This document shows positions 8,643 through 18,736 of a stretch of DNA of 64,000 nt, piece after piece. The stretch comes from Psychrobacter sp. APC 3281. Its GTDB lineage: Bacteria; Pseudomonadota; Gammaproteobacteria; Pseudomonadales; Moraxellaceae. The notes beneath the pieces are model-generated. The model saw only the letters and a program-made list of their open reading frames with translations. It did not search any database and was not told the DNA's origin. The position numbers and the translations under genes were made by a program. Positions within the stretch are counted from its first letter, which is position 1; the number at the start of each line of letters is the position of its first letter. The DNA is taken from contig NZ_JASDCS010000005.1 in assembly GCF_030407815.1 (NCBI RefSeq), forward strand, positions 186,001-250,000, written 5' to 3'.

Positions 8643-9104
8643 TCAAAACTGTATCAAACGACAGTCATCCTGCATCATCATCGCAAGCTCACTGAGTCCC
8701 ACTAAGGTAAACCCTGTCGCAAGATTGGCACCGTCAAGCTGATGGCGTGAGCTGTTGTCTACATCACTCACACCGCGGCTAAGTGCTGTACTGACACAGA
8801 CAGGCAGAGGTAATTGATACTGCTCAGCCAAAGACTGCCATTCTTTGGTCAAGTCTAATTGATCGGCTGACTGCCAACGCAATCGATTGGCTATATGAGC
8901 CGAGTCGCCATAAAAGAAGACATTGAGCAATGGTTGTTCAGAGGTAGTATTATCGCTGCTGCCTATGCTATTAGTGTCAGTGTGATCAATATCATCACTA
9001 TTCGCGGCGCCATTTAGGTAAGCGCGTGCATAGCGTAACGCCAAGTGTGCCAATGGGTGACTAGGGTCAGCAGTAATCAGTAGTAACGGGGTAGTGGTCG
9101 TCAT
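8643..9104 (-). CDS. tusD: Sulfur relay protein TusD (DsrE family)
   Basis: Catalytic sulfur-carrying subunit of TusBCD. It contains VFFYGDSAHIANR near residue 62, LPVCVSTALSRG with the persulfide cysteine near residue 99, and the ending DDCRLIQF. The ATG at 9104 (153 residues) is preferred over a GTG 15 bases upstream. A polar insertion of about 25 residues (around DDIDHTDTNSIGSSDN) lengthens the protein relative to the roughly 128-residue enteric TusD. It is the first gene of tusDCBE. Confidence 0.92.
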   Translation of the reverse strand: MTTTTPLLLITADPSHPLAHLALRYARAYLNGAANSDDIDHTDTNSIGSSDNTTSEQPLLNVFFYGDSAHIANRLRWQSADQLDLTKEWQSLAEQYQLPLPVCVSTALSRGVSDVDNSSRHQLDGANLATGFTLVGLSELAMMMQDDCRLIQF

Positions 9105-9512
9105 AAGGCGCGGTATCACATATTATAAATAAGAGTTTAAAAATTATGGCCGAGTTGCTATAAATGCTTTGTATAAAGTCATTTGGTCGTTATTATTATA
9201 GTGCTTGTGTGCAAATTTGCGTGACAGAAAACAGAATTTATACTGATAATGCGACATACAGCGGATCATACTGTCACATCAAATAGCGTTATGTCATAAA
9301 AGAGAGGTGCGTCGTCTCTATCAAAGATGTTTATGCTAACATAAAGCGCCGCAAACCAAATAGAGTCACTGTTATTTAACGTGGTTTTATCTCAAGTATA
9401 GGCACACTGAGTATTATTATCTGATGCTGTGACTGCCTCGTAAGAAAAAACAATAAACTTATGAGCTAGGTTCACGTAGTCTTACCATTCTATGTAAGGA
9501 GTTTTTGTCACT
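9105..9512. other. 408-base divergent intergenic region (tusD/glnE)
   Basis: This region must hold the promoters for the leftward tus operon and rightward glnE. I see no -35/-10 pair strong enough to report, and no RNA gene. Confidence 0.5.
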
Positions 9513-12377
9513 ATGTTACCTGCTATGCCCTCACGTGTGAACAATGGTACAGATTATCAGCCTACCGTAGAACAACTGCAAGTACTGCAGACAGCGAGCG
9601 AATTTGCTTATCAGATTTGGGAAAGTCGGACCGTTTCATGTCAGACGTTTTTGCGTAGCTATCCATTGAATAGTACGCTGACCCGCCAGCAAATCGATGA
9701 TTTGATACAAGATTATACGTTAGATGAGAACTATCAACTCGCTGATGAAATCAAGGTCATGAGTGGTCTGCGTCACTTGCGCACGCTACTGATGATGCGT
9801 TGGATTTGGCAAGATGCTTTGCAGACGATCAGTCTGGAGCAGCTGACCGATGAGTTGTCTGAATTTGCAGATGGCTGTATCTCTTTTGCTAAAGATTACA
9901 CTTATCAGCACTTGGTTGCTAAATATGGTGAGCCGACCTTTATCAATGAACAAGGCAATGTACAGATTGATGATATGGCAATCATGGCCATGGGTAAGCT
10001 TGGTGCGCAAGAGCTGAATTTATCAAGTGATATTGACCTAATCTTTGTACATCAAGCACGCGGAGAGACCAATGGCAATAAAGCAAAAGGCACACGTAGC
10101 ATAGACAACAAACGCTTTATGACCAGATTGGGTCAAGGCATTATTAAACTGCTTGATAACAAGACCGCTGACGGTTTTGTCTTTCGAGTAGATATGCGCT
10201 TACGTCCATGGGGTGATGGAAGTGATTTGGCCATTCATCTGTCTGCATTACAAAAATACTTTACGATGCATGGGCGTGCATGGGAGCGTTTTGCTTGGTT
10301 AAAAGCGCGCGTAGTCGGACAAATAGACCAGCCATTTTATGAAGAGATACAAGCGCTGATTAAGCCATTTGTGTTTCGTTATTACGTGGACTACAGTGCG
10401 TTTTCAGCATTGAGAGAGATGAAGTCTCTTATTCAAAACCAAGTTGCACAGCGTGAAGACTTGGACAATATCAAGCTTGGTGCGGGCGGTATTAGAGATA
10501 TCGAGTTTATCGTACAGGCCTTTCAGCTTATCTATGGTGGCCGGCATCCACAGCTGCAAATCAAACCTTGCTTGCAAGCGATGCAAGTATTATGTGAGCT
10601 TGGCTATCTGGAGCATTCAACTTACGAGCAGCTACAGGCCGCGTATCGGTTTTTACGCCGGCTTGAGCATGCTATTCAAGCGATTAATGATCAGCAGACC
10701 CAGCGCTTACCACACGATGAGCAGTGGCAGCATAATCTAGCAGTGACGCTGAATTTTGAAAACTGGAATGCCTTATTAGATCAGCTTAATCGTCATCGCG
10801 AAAGTGTCAATGTGCCGTTTGAGCGTATGGTAACTGAGCGCCAAGTACCTGATAACGAAGATACTGATCTAGAACCAGAGCACTTAGATGAGCAAATTGC
10901 CCGTTTAAATGAAGTGCTAACAAAAGAAAATCGCGAGGTACTACAGAATTTTTGGCAATCAAAAATGGTGGCTAATTTAAGTGATGAAGCCAGAGAGCGT
11001 TTAGACGACGCATATCCTGTCATTGTCCATGCGTTGTTAGCGCATCAAGAACAGCAGCAACTTGCCAATACTGCTTTACCGAGATTGATCTCACTGCTTG
11101 AAGCGATTTGCCGCCGTTCTATCTATTTGGTCATGATTGCTGAAAACCCCAATGCAACGATTGAGCTGATTCCAATGCTATCTGCCAGCCCGTGGATCGC
11201 AAAAGAGTTGGCTCAGTATCCTGTATTATTAGACACATTTTTGCAGCAGCGTTATCGCCATCTGCCAGATAAACGTGAGCTGCGTGATATCTTGCGCCAA
11301 CAGTTGCTACGCGTCGAGCCTAACGATGAGGAAGAGCTGTTAAGCGTCCTACGTCTGTTCAAAAAGAATCAGGTGTTGGCGGTTGCTGCTAGTGATGTAT
11401 TGGCTGAACGCCCGATTATGAAAGTATCGGATTCATTGACTTATATCGCTGAAGTCGTACTAGAAGCAGCATTAGAGCGCGCTTTTGCAGAGATTGTTAA
11501 TCGTTATGGGTATCCTATTGGCCAAGATGGCGACCCAGTCACTGAAGCGGACTGCGGCTTTGCAATTATCGGTTATGGCAAGCTTGGTGGCTTAGAGCTA
11601 TCGTATTCTTCAGATTTGGACTTGGTATTCTTACACAAGATAAAAGAGCAAGGCATGACCACTGGTGAAAAATCAGTCAGTGGTATGAAGTTTGCCGCGC
11701 GTCTTGTACAAAAACTGATGAATTATCTCAATACTCAAACACGTGATGGCCGTGCCTATGAGATTGATATGCGTCTGCGACCCTCAGGAAATGCTGGCAT
11801 GATGGTAGTGTCTTGTCATGCGTTTGAAACCTATCAAATGGATAAAGCATGGTCATGGGAGCATCAAGCGTTGGTACGTGCTCGTGCGATTTGTGGAGAC
11901 AGACGAGTCACTGCACGCTTCTGTGATATTCGCCGCGATGTCTTGTCGTTGCCACGGACACTGGATCAAGTACGTAGTGAAGTTACTAGCATGCGTATCA
12001 AAATGCAAAAGCATCTAGGCACGAGCCAATGGCAGCAGGAAGCGGGCAAATTTCATCTTAAGCAAGATGCAGGCGGTATTGTAGACATTGAGTTCTTAGC
12101 ACAGTTTGCCGTATTGGCCTACTCGCATGAATATCCGAGTTTGACCAAATGGAGCGATAATGTGCGAATTTTTGCAGAAGTTGCCTTGCTTGGTATTTGG
12201 GATGACCAAGTCTGTCAGGATTTGACCGATGCCTATCTAAGAATACGTGCTGCCACGCATCAATTGGCACTATCAGAGCAGTCTTTGCTCGTTGATGAGT
12301 CATTGTGGCAGGAGACGCGAGCGTTAGTACAGTCACAATGGCAGCATCTTATGGGTGTGGAGACAGACGACGAGTAA
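9513..12377 (+). CDS. glnE: Bifunctional glutamine synthetase adenylyltransferase/deadenylylase
   Basis: GlnE adds AMP to glutamine synthetase to inactivate it under nitrogen excess and removes it by phosphorolysis under nitrogen limitation, responding to PII. The 954-residue length is typical. Two nucleotidyltransferase domains are visible: the first with GKLGAQELNLSSDIDLIF near residue 157, the second with GYGKLGGLELSYSSDLDL near residue 687. Each is followed by a GAGGIRDIEF or DAGGIVDIEF segment. A TAAGGAG ribosome site precedes the ATG. No partner glnA or glnB lies in the window. Confidence 0.97.
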   Translation: MLPAMPSRVNNGTDYQPTVEQLQVLQTASEFAYQIWESRTVSCQTFLRSYPLNSTLTRQQIDDLIQDYTLDENYQLADEIKVMSGLRHLRTLLMMRWIWQDALQTISLEQLTDELSEFADGCISFAKDYTYQHLVAKYGEPTFINEQGNVQIDDMAIMAMGKLGAQELNLSSDIDLIFVHQARGETNGNKAKGTRSIDNKRFMTRLGQGIIKLLDNKTADGFVFRVDMRLRPWGDGSDLAIHLSALQKYFTMHGRAWERFAWLKARVVGQIDQPFYEEIQALIKPFVFRYYVDYSAFSALREMKSLIQNQVAQREDLDNIKLGAGGIRDIEFIVQAFQLIYGGRHPQLQIKPCLQAMQVLCELGYLEHSTYEQLQAAYRFLRRLEHAIQAINDQQTQRLPHDEQWQHNLAVTLNFENWNALLDQLNRHRESVNVPFERMVTERQVPDNEDTDLEPEHLDEQIARLNEVLTKENREVLQNFWQSKMVANLSDEARERLDDAYPVIVHALLAHQEQQQLANTALPRLISLLEAICRRSIYLVMIAENPNATIELIPMLSASPWIAKELAQYPVLLDTFLQQRYRHLPDKRELRDILRQQLLRVEPNDEEELLSVLRLFKKNQVLAVAASDVLAERPIMKVSDSLTYIAEVVLEAALERAFAEIVNRYGYPIGQDGDPVTEADCGFAIIGYGKLGGLELSYSSDLDLVFLHKIKEQGMTTGEKSVSGMKFAARLVQKLMNYLNTQTRDGRAYEIDMRLRPSGNAGMMVVSCHAFETYQMDKAWSWEHQALVRARAICGDRRVTARFCDIRRDVLSLPRTLDQVRSEVTSMRIKMQKHLGTSQWQQEAGKFHLKQDAGGIVDIEFLAQFAVLAYSHEYPSLTKWSDNVRIFAEVALLGIWDDQVCQDLTDAYLRIRAATHQLALSEQSLLVDESLWQETRALVQSQWQHLMGVETDDE

Positions 12378-12686
12378 TATCGTAACTTGTATGATTAAGG
12401 CCTTGCCGATAGTCCAAGAGACGCTTAAACTGTAAGGCCTTGTGATAATTAAAAAGCGTAATTAAAAACTATAGGGTCTCAAACCAAAAGATTTCATTTG
12501 CCAATACGGCCAGTGATATAATCGGTCACACATCATCTTAATACTGTTAGCTGTTCGTCATAATCAAGCTGTGCTTTAAGCAATAAAAATGGGCACTGCG
12601 GTGTTATCATACGATGTTGATCACTACTGTTAAATAAAACCTACCTAAAAAAAGTTAGACGTCAGTGCTAGCATAAGGATTATAAA
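12378..12686. other. 309-base intergenic region (glnE/ilvE)
   Basis: It contains a direct repeat TAAGGCCTTG at 12396-12405 and 12433-12442. Because AAGGCCTT is self-complementary, the two copies can also form an 8-bp stem, but no T-run follows. An AAGGA ribosome site for ilvE is at its end. No leader peptide or attenuator was recognised. Confidence 0.5.
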
Positions 12687-13616
12687 ATGAATATGGCAAC
12701 ACAAGATGGTAAGCTTTGGATGAATGGCACAATGATCGAACAGCCAGATGCTAAAGTTCATGTGCTTACCCATAGCTTGCATTATGGCATGGCTGTGTTT
12801 GAAGGCGTGCGTGCTTACCAAACCGCTGATAACCGCACGGCTATTTTTCGCCTAAAGGAACACACTGAACGTCTACTTGGTTCGGCAAAAATCTTTCAAA
12901 TGGACGTACCGTTTGATGCGGCCACTCTAGAGCAAGCACATAAAGATGTGGTAAAGCAAAACAACTTGGCAGAAGCCTATATTCGTCCGCTTATTTGGGT
13001 AGGTGCAGAAAAGCTTGGCTTATCTTCACGTGACAATAGCATCAATGCTATGGTTGCTGCATGGCACTGGGGTGCATATCTTGGTGAGGAAGGTATCAAA
13101 AATGGTATCCGTGTAAAAACCTCTTCATTTACGCATCATATGCCAAATGTCACTATGTGTAAGGCAAAAGCTTCAAGCAACTATCCTGTGTCTATCATGG
13201 CCAACCAAGAAGTCACTCGTAATGGTTATGATGAAGCTATCTTGATGGATCCGCAAGGGTATGTGTGTCAAGGTGCTGGCGAGAACTTATTCTTGGTAAA
13301 AGATGGCGTGCTACATACGCCAGATTTAGCGGGCGGTGCACTTGATGGTATCACTCGTCGTACTATCCTTCAGTTCGCGGCTGATCTAGACATCAAAGTC
13401 GTTGAACGCCGTATCACTCGTGATGAGTTCTACTTAGCAGACGAGATATTTATGACAGGTACCGCTGCTGAAGTGACACCTATCCGCGAATACGATGATC
13501 GTACTATCGGGAATGGCGGCCGAGGACCATTGACTGAGAAACTCCAAACCCTATACTTTGATGTGGTTCATGGTCGTAACGAGCAATATATGGATTGGTT
13601 AAGCTTTATTGACTAA
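12687..13616 (+). CDS. ilvE: Branched-chain amino acid aminotransferase
   Basis: Fold-type IV PLP enzyme performing the last step of Val, Leu and Ile synthesis (and the first step of their breakdown), exchanging the amino group with glutamate. The 309-residue protein has HSLHYGMAVFEGVRAY near residue 30. The PLP-lysine region CKAKASSNYPVSIMAN lies near residue 158, the phosphate-cup GAGENLFLV near 198, and FMTGTAAEVTPI near 255. The start MNMATQDG is preceded by AAGGA. A strong terminator follows. Confidence 0.96.
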   Translation: MNMATQDGKLWMNGTMIEQPDAKVHVLTHSLHYGMAVFEGVRAYQTADNRTAIFRLKEHTERLLGSAKIFQMDVPFDAATLEQAHKDVVKQNNLAEAYIRPLIWVGAEKLGLSSRDNSINAMVAAWHWGAYLGEEGIKNGIRVKTSSFTHHMPNVTMCKAKASSNYPVSIMANQEVTRNGYDEAILMDPQGYVCQGAGENLFLVKDGVLHTPDLAGGALDGITRRTILQFAADLDIKVVERRITRDEFYLADEIFMTGTAAEVTPIREYDDRTIGNGGRGPLTEKLQTLYFDVVHGRNEQYMDWLSFID

Positions 13617-13638
13617 TAAAGTCGTTAGTTTAAAGACC

Positions 13639-13673
13639 AAAAAGGCTGAACATAATTGTTCAGTCTTTTTTTT
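13639..13673 (+). terminator. Intrinsic terminator after ilvE
   Basis: The stem GGCTGAACA / TGTTCAGTC with a 4-base loop is followed by eight T residues. Confidence 0.9.
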
Positions 13674-13722
13674 ATGCTAATATAGCCATCATATTTATTC
13701 TTAAGATTAAAGTGAGCAGTCC

Positions 13723-14559
13723 ATGCCAATAGATTCTAGTACAGCAGATAATAACAATATCAAACAAATTATTTGTATTAAATGGGGTACAAAGTACGGG
13801 GCTGATTACGCCAATAAACTGTATGGCATGGTATCTCGCAATATCACGCCACCGTTTCGCTTCGTCTGTTTTACCGATGATACCACCGATGTACGTCCAG
13901 AAATCGAATGTCAAGCATTGCCACCATTAGATGTCACCATGCCAACCAACACACTTGGCAAGTGGCCAAAGTCTCGTTTGTGGGGTGAGAAGTTAGGTGA
14001 TTTGACAGGGACAGTATTATTTGTAGATTTGGATGTGATTATAGTAGATAGCCTCGATCCTTTCTTTGAATACGGCGAGCCAGACGATGTTATTTTATCT
14101 TATAACCCGAGTAACCCATTAGAGCGCCTAGGGCAAACGTCTTGCTTTAGATTCAAGATCGGGTCGCTCGTCTCATTGCAAGAGAAATTCAAAGCTGATC
14201 CACAAGGTATCGCTGATGAGTATCGTTTTGAGCAGCGCTTCGTCACTCGTAATGCGCCAGGTGGTGTGAAATTATTTCCAAAGGCATGGGTTGCGCACTT
14301 TAGACGCAAATGCCGTCAACCGTTCCCACTTAACTACATCAAAGAGCCAAAGATTCCTAAAGGCGCTCGCATCGTTATTTTCCCTGGTGATTTATATCCT
14401 ACACATGCGATTGAAGGTAGATATAATAAAAATGCTGCTAACAATGCCAAAGATCACTTAAAAAGATTAACTGAGCCCAAAAATCTAAAAAGACCGCTAC
14501 GTCACTTGCGTCATTTTATCTTGCCAGTAGGGTGGATCGAAAAGTACTGGAAAGAATAG
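13723..14559 (+). CDS. DXD-type (GT-A) glycosyltransferase, first gene of the surface-glycan locus
   Basis: A 278-residue cytoplasmic transferase predicted to add a sugar from a nucleotide-sugar donor to a lipooligosaccharide or capsule acceptor. The motif LFVDLDVIIVDS, with D102 and D104, is the metal-binding DXD. FRFVCFTDDT lies near residue 46. It is a clear paralogue of the protein at 24451-25251: both share ICxKWGxKYG near the N-terminus, the DXD block and an A-[KR]-IVIF near the C-terminus. The C-terminus is basic (KRLTEPKNLKRPLRHLRH), as in membrane-associated transferases. Donor and linkage are unknown. Confidence 0.8.
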   Translation: MPIDSSTADNNNIKQIICIKWGTKYGADYANKLYGMVSRNITPPFRFVCFTDDTTDVRPEIECQALPPLDVTMPTNTLGKWPKSRLWGEKLGDLTGTVLFVDLDVIIVDSLDPFFEYGEPDDVILSYNPSNPLERLGQTSCFRFKIGSLVSLQEKFKADPQGIADEYRFEQRFVTRNAPGGVKLFPKAWVAHFRRKCRQPFPLNYIKEPKIPKGARIVIFPGDLYPTHAIEGRYNKNAANNAKDHLKRLTEPKNLKRPLRHLRHFILPVGWIEKYWKE

Positions 14560-14632
14560 GCTTAATTATATATTTGAGTATTATCGCATTGCATTAGCAA
14601 AGATAAATATTAGTCAGTGAACGGATAAAATT

Positions 14633-15499
14633 ATGAATACAGAAGATACTATTAAAGTCTTTGTTGGTTGTGACCCAAATAACTGTGATCTAGAGCAGAT
14701 GATGGTATTAGATTATAGTATTCATAAACATACCAGTGTACCCGTTGAGATAGTATGGATGCAGCTGTCACGCGATCCTAATAGCTATTGGTATTCTAAT
14801 CCTGAGACTGGAGAGGGTTGGAATACCACTAAATGGTCAACGCCTTTTTCAGGCTTTCGCTGGGCAATTCCAGAGTACTGTCAATACTCTGGTCGTGCCA
14901 TCTACATGGACGCTGATGTCATTATTTTAGATGATTTGGCAAAGCTGTGGCACCATCCTATTGAAGGACAGTCTGTTGTAGCTGCTAAGACTAATGCGGA
15001 TATGACTCGATTGTGTACATGCGTATGGGATTGCAAGGCGGCGAAAAACATTGTCCTACCAAGTAAAAAACTCAAGAAAGATCCCAAAAGCCATAAAGAA
15101 ATGATGGCTGTATTCAAAGATAATAATCAGCTCATTGAGCCTTATCAGGATAGTTACAACTGTATAGATGGCGAAAACTTAGCGTTAGAAGATATTAGGA
15201 TTTTGCATTATTCAGATATGGGTACACAGTTCAGTCATAAATATTCATTACCTAGAGTCAGTGAAGAAGGTATTGAGCATTGGTTTGACGGTGAAATAAT
15301 GTCGCACCCAAGGCAGGATTTATCTGAGGTTTTTGATGAATATTATAACGAAGCACTTGCTGCTGGATACGATTTAGACAGTTATAGGGTGGAACCTTTC
15401 GGTCATTTTCCTAAAAAATCTCAAGAAGGTTATACTGGTAATAAGGTGACTCGTCCACACGCTTCTAAATCATTTTTTTCGAAGCTATTTAAACGCTAG
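14633..15499 (+). CDS. GT8-like DXD glycosyltransferase
   Basis: A 288-residue protein beginning with an IKVFVGCDPNN strand and carrying GRAIYMDADVIILDDL near residue 88 (DXD at D93/D95). The later HPRQDLSEVFDEYYNEA and a basic tail are also visible. The order of elements resembles GT8-like lipopolysaccharide transferases. It lies 73 bases downstream of another GT-A gene and 65 bases upstream of a GT4 gene, on the same strand, consistent with one transcript. It is not closely related to its upstream neighbour. Specificity is unknown. Confidence 0.75.
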   Translation: MNTEDTIKVFVGCDPNNCDLEQMMVLDYSIHKHTSVPVEIVWMQLSRDPNSYWYSNPETGEGWNTTKWSTPFSGFRWAIPEYCQYSGRAIYMDADVIILDDLAKLWHHPIEGQSVVAAKTNADMTRLCTCVWDCKAAKNIVLPSKKLKKDPKSHKEMMAVFKDNNQLIEPYQDSYNCIDGENLALEDIRILHYSDMGTQFSHKYSLPRVSEEGIEHWFDGEIMSHPRQDLSEVFDEYYNEALAAGYDLDSYRVEPFGHFPKKSQEGYTGNKVTRPHASKSFFSKLFKR

Positions 15500-15564
15500 T
15501 TTTTTAATGAAGCAATGATAAGCCTTTTTAAGAAGGTGAAAACTTACTCCATAGGTTATCGTGT

Positions 15565-16644
15565 ATGAAGCAGCATAAAAAAACAGTGTTACTCGTTATT
15601 AATTGTCTACAAGGCGGCGGTGCGGAACGTGTCGTATTAACATTGGGGCAAGGGTTTTATGAATTGGGCTATGAAGTACATATTCTAAGATTTAAGCCGT
15701 TAGTACAGTATGACTTAAGTCCGAATCTTAACTACCATGTACTTAAGTTTAAGCCGTATAAACTTATACCAGGGGCACAAAGACGTGACCAGATTTTTGC
15801 ACGTGCTGTTGATAAATACGTGTCGAAAAATATCGGTCAGCCTGACATCATACTGTCCAACCTAGATCGTGCCGATAGTATTCTAAGTAATAGTAAACTG
15901 CCTAATATCACTTATATTATTCATAACACAGTATCACTACTCTATAAGTTTAATAAAAATCACAACGCTGAGCAGTTAAAGCAAAGAATGATAGATATAT
16001 ATGCCAAGCACCCTTGTGTGTGCGTTAGTGAAGGCGCTCAAAAAGACTTTATCAAAAGCTTTGGTCATATTACGCCAACCACCGCCATTCACAATCCAAT
16101 TGATAAAAACAGTATTCAACAACAAGCCGATGCTTTTGTCCCTGACTACCAGAACTATATTATTCATGTCGGGAGCTTTAAAGATGCCAAGCGTCATGAT
16201 GTATTGGTAAATGCTTATGCAAAAACAGATCAATCTATGCCTTTACTACTTTTAGGTCAAGGGAAGCATAAAAGTGAAACAGAGCGACTGGTAACAGAGT
16301 TAAGCCTAGAAGATAAGGTAATATTTTTAGGATTTCGTGATAATCCCTTTCCTTACATCAAAAATGCGCAGTTTAAGATATTGACGTCTGACTGGGAAGG
16401 GTTTGCTCTGGTCATTGCCGAAGCTCTCGTGCTAGGTACTCCTGTTATCAGTACCAACTGTCCGTCAGGCCCAAGTGAATTACTACCAGAACATAATTTG
16501 ATGCCGATGGGTGATATTGATGCCATTGCCGAAAAAATGCAGCAAGCGATGAGTAATCCGCAAACGTTTCATGCGCCATTCGATGAAGCGCTGCTACCAG
16601 CCAAAATAGCAGAAAAATACGTAGAATTTACCCAAAATCTATAG
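15565..16644 (+). CDS. GT4-family glycosyltransferase (paralogue 1)
   Basis: A 359-residue GT-B retaining glycosyltransferase. The N-terminal Rossmann half starts VLLVINCLQGGGAERVVL, the nucleotide-sugar side glycine-rich loop. The C-terminal half holds the family E-x7-E motif within EGFALVIAEALVLGTPVIS near residue 280. It then has the locus-specific NCPSGPSELLPEHNL. It is one of three related GT4 genes in the locus (with 16710-17819 and 22271-23437). It probably adds one sugar of the oligosaccharide on the cytoplasmic face of the inner membrane. Confidence 0.85.
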   Translation: MKQHKKTVLLVINCLQGGGAERVVLTLGQGFYELGYEVHILRFKPLVQYDLSPNLNYHVLKFKPYKLIPGAQRRDQIFARAVDKYVSKNIGQPDIILSNLDRADSILSNSKLPNITYIIHNTVSLLYKFNKNHNAEQLKQRMIDIYAKHPCVCVSEGAQKDFIKSFGHITPTTAIHNPIDKNSIQQQADAFVPDYQNYIIHVGSFKDAKRHDVLVNAYAKTDQSMPLLLLGQGKHKSETERLVTELSLEDKVIFLGFRDNPFPYIKNAQFKILTSDWEGFALVIAEALVLGTPVISTNCPSGPSELLPEHNLMPMGDIDAIAEKMQQAMSNPQTFHAPFDEALLPAKIAEKYVEFTQNL

Positions 16645-16709
16645 CTGGTAAAATAGTTGGGCAGATACATCTCTAAGTCTAAATATTTATTTTTAAGAAT
16701 ACTTAATAA

Positions 16710-17819
16710 ATGATTGATAATAATACAGAAAAAAAAGAACATTCGAATAGTAAAGAAAAAGTGCTATTGGTTATTAACTGCTTGCAAGGTGGCGGTGCAG
16801 AACGTTCGGTCTTGACGCTGGGACAAGGTTTTCATGAGTTAGGTTATGACGTCCATATTTTACGCTTTAAATCTAGAGTAGCTTATGAGCTCAGTAATGA
16901 TATTTCTTATCATCAACTGGACCTAAATGATTATAACTCTATACCTACGAAACGTCTTAGGTACTGGTATTTTGCAAAAGTATTAGACAGATACGTGCGC
17001 AAAGAGATTGGTACTCCAATATTGACGCTAGCGAATTTAGATAAAGCCGATATGGTCTTGCGCCATAGTAGTCTGCCCAATATCGCACACGTAATTAGAA
17101 ATACTATTTCTAAAAAAATTGAATTGTTTAGAAGCCAAGGCAAAAAAGCAAATGATAAAAGATTAAGCAATATATATTCTCGGCATCCTTGTATATGTAT
17201 TAGTAAAGGAGTCGAAAAAGACTTTCAAGCTACATTGGGTGTGACGAATACAACGACAATATACAACCCGATTGACCAAAGACAGATTGTGCAATCGGCG
17301 TTAGAGTTCGAGCCAGAGTTTGACAGTTACATTATTCACGTTGGTAGTTTTAAGACTCAAAAAGCTCATGAAGTGTTGATTAGAAGTTATGCAAAGACTC
17401 GGAAAACATTGCCACTTCTATTATTGGGTGAAGGTGTATTGCTAGAGTCAATGAAAGAGCTGGTTACTTCTTTAGGTTTGGAGAACCGTGTACATTTTTT
17501 AGGTTTTCAAAAAAATCCATATCCTTATATCCAAAAAGCACAGTTTATGGTTTTGTCATCAGTATTTGAGGGATTTGGACGGGTTATTGCTGAATCACTG
17601 GCTTTAGGGACACCTGTTATCAGTACAGACTGCCCATCGGGTCCAAGTGAGTTGCTACCACCACACAACCTCGTCCCTGTGGGAGATGTGGATACATTAG
17701 CTAAAAAGATGGATGAAGCAATGGAGAATGCTGATACATATCAGTCCTCGTTTGACATGGAGTTATTACCAATTAATATTGCTCAACAATATATAGATTT
17801 TATGGCAAAAAATGGTTAG
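16710..17819 (+). CDS. GT4-family glycosyltransferase (paralogue 2)
   Basis: A 369-residue paralogue of the preceding gene, with the same N-terminal block (VLLVINCLQGGGAERSVL), the same central IIHVGSFKTQKAHEVL, and the E-x7-E motif in EGFGRVIAESLALGTPVIS. The two lie 65 bases apart in the same orientation, suggesting tandem duplication followed by divergence of donor or acceptor preference. The middle third (residues about 60-150) differs most, which is where acceptor recognition usually lies in GT-B enzymes. This last point is inference. Confidence 0.85.
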   Translation: MIDNNTEKKEHSNSKEKVLLVINCLQGGGAERSVLTLGQGFHELGYDVHILRFKSRVAYELSNDISYHQLDLNDYNSIPTKRLRYWYFAKVLDRYVRKEIGTPILTLANLDKADMVLRHSSLPNIAHVIRNTISKKIELFRSQGKKANDKRLSNIYSRHPCICISKGVEKDFQATLGVTNTTTIYNPIDQRQIVQSALEFEPEFDSYIIHVGSFKTQKAHEVLIRSYAKTRKTLPLLLLGEGVLLESMKELVTSLGLENRVHFLGFQKNPYPYIQKAQFMVLSSVFEGFGRVIAESLALGTPVISTDCPSGPSELLPPHNLVPVGDVDTLAKKMDEAMENADTYQSSFDMELLPINIAQQYIDFMAKNG

Positions 17820-17885
17820 GCCTCACTTAGTTACAGCATTGATGAAAAGTGCAGGTCGTAGTCGTGTAGTAATATATGAGATAGA

Positions 17886-18653
17886 CTAATCCAACCACCA
17901 TTTAGACCAATCATCTCTGTGCAACTGCCGTAGAGTAGCAAAAGCACTGTCATTATTCTGCAGTTTTTCAAACACTGCCAGTAACATGGTCGTGGCCAAT
18001 TTATCAACTTTCTGAAATTTATTATAGCGTTTTCGCATATTTCTCAAGCTATCATCGGTGCCGATACGAAAATAAGTAAGACCATCGTATAGGGGCAGGT
18101 CACCAGCATAAAGCATATCTGTTTTTTCAGTTAGCAATGGCATAGATTTAGCATTAGTGGATAACTGCAGAAAGTTTTTGGTCTCATAAGTACGTAAAGT
18201 ATTCATTAAAGTGACCACATTCATCAAGATAGCTGCTCTATGAGTATTGTCTGAATGATCAATAAACGTATCGCAAGCAGAGACAATCCAGCGCAACGAC
18301 AGATGTGTCAATAAATAGTCGCTCTCTGCCTCCCATAACTTTTCAAATTCAGCGAATATTTTATCTATTTTGTACTTACGGCGCATTAGTATAATAAGCG
18401 TGTTGTGATAAAAGCAGAGCTCAGACTCACCAAGTGATTTGTATTTCAAGTTATTCAAATGGTTTTCTAAATCTGTGCTTTTACGCTCATCAGTTAACGC
18501 TTCAATATCACACATTGATTCAGTAATGGTTGTTGCTTTCATCTCATCAAAGCTTCTATCATTATAGGTTTTGATAATCTTACCTGCATTCAATCTTTTT
18601 TCGCTTCGAAAGATCAATAGCAATTTTCTCTGCCAACTTGAAGGTGTAGCCAT
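17886..18653 (-). CDS. Unrecognised protein in the surface-glycan locus
   Basis: I do not recognise this 255-residue protein. It has no signal peptide, membrane segment or nucleotide-sugar motif. Composition is charged and apparently all-helical, with many Lys, Glu and Asp. It ends RQLHRDDWSKWWLD, a Trp-rich tail. The first 40 residues are basic (SWQRKLLLIFRSEKRLNAGK). It is transcribed with the epimerase-ugd group, as the last gene of a leftward run (83 bases after the epimerase), and is convergent with the GT4 genes. Position suggests a role in glycan assembly or its control. Confidence 0.7.
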   Translation of the reverse strand: MATPSSWQRKLLLIFRSEKRLNAGKIIKTYNDRSFDEMKATTITESMCDIEALTDERKSTDLENHLNNLKYKSLGESELCFYHNTLIILMRRKYKIDKIFAEFEKLWEAESDYLLTHLSLRWIVSACDTFIDHSDNTHRAAILMNVVTLMNTLRTYETKNFLQLSTNAKSMPLLTEKTDMLYAGDLPLYDGLTYFRIGTDDSLRNMRKRYNKFQKVDKLATTMLLAVFEKLQNNDSAFATLRQLHRDDWSKWWLD

Positions 18654-18736
18654 ATTATCAAAATCCTCTAAAAATATATAAAGATATTAGCGCCGTAATC
18701 TCTATAATATAAGTCTTAGAGATCATTGTTGTTTGT

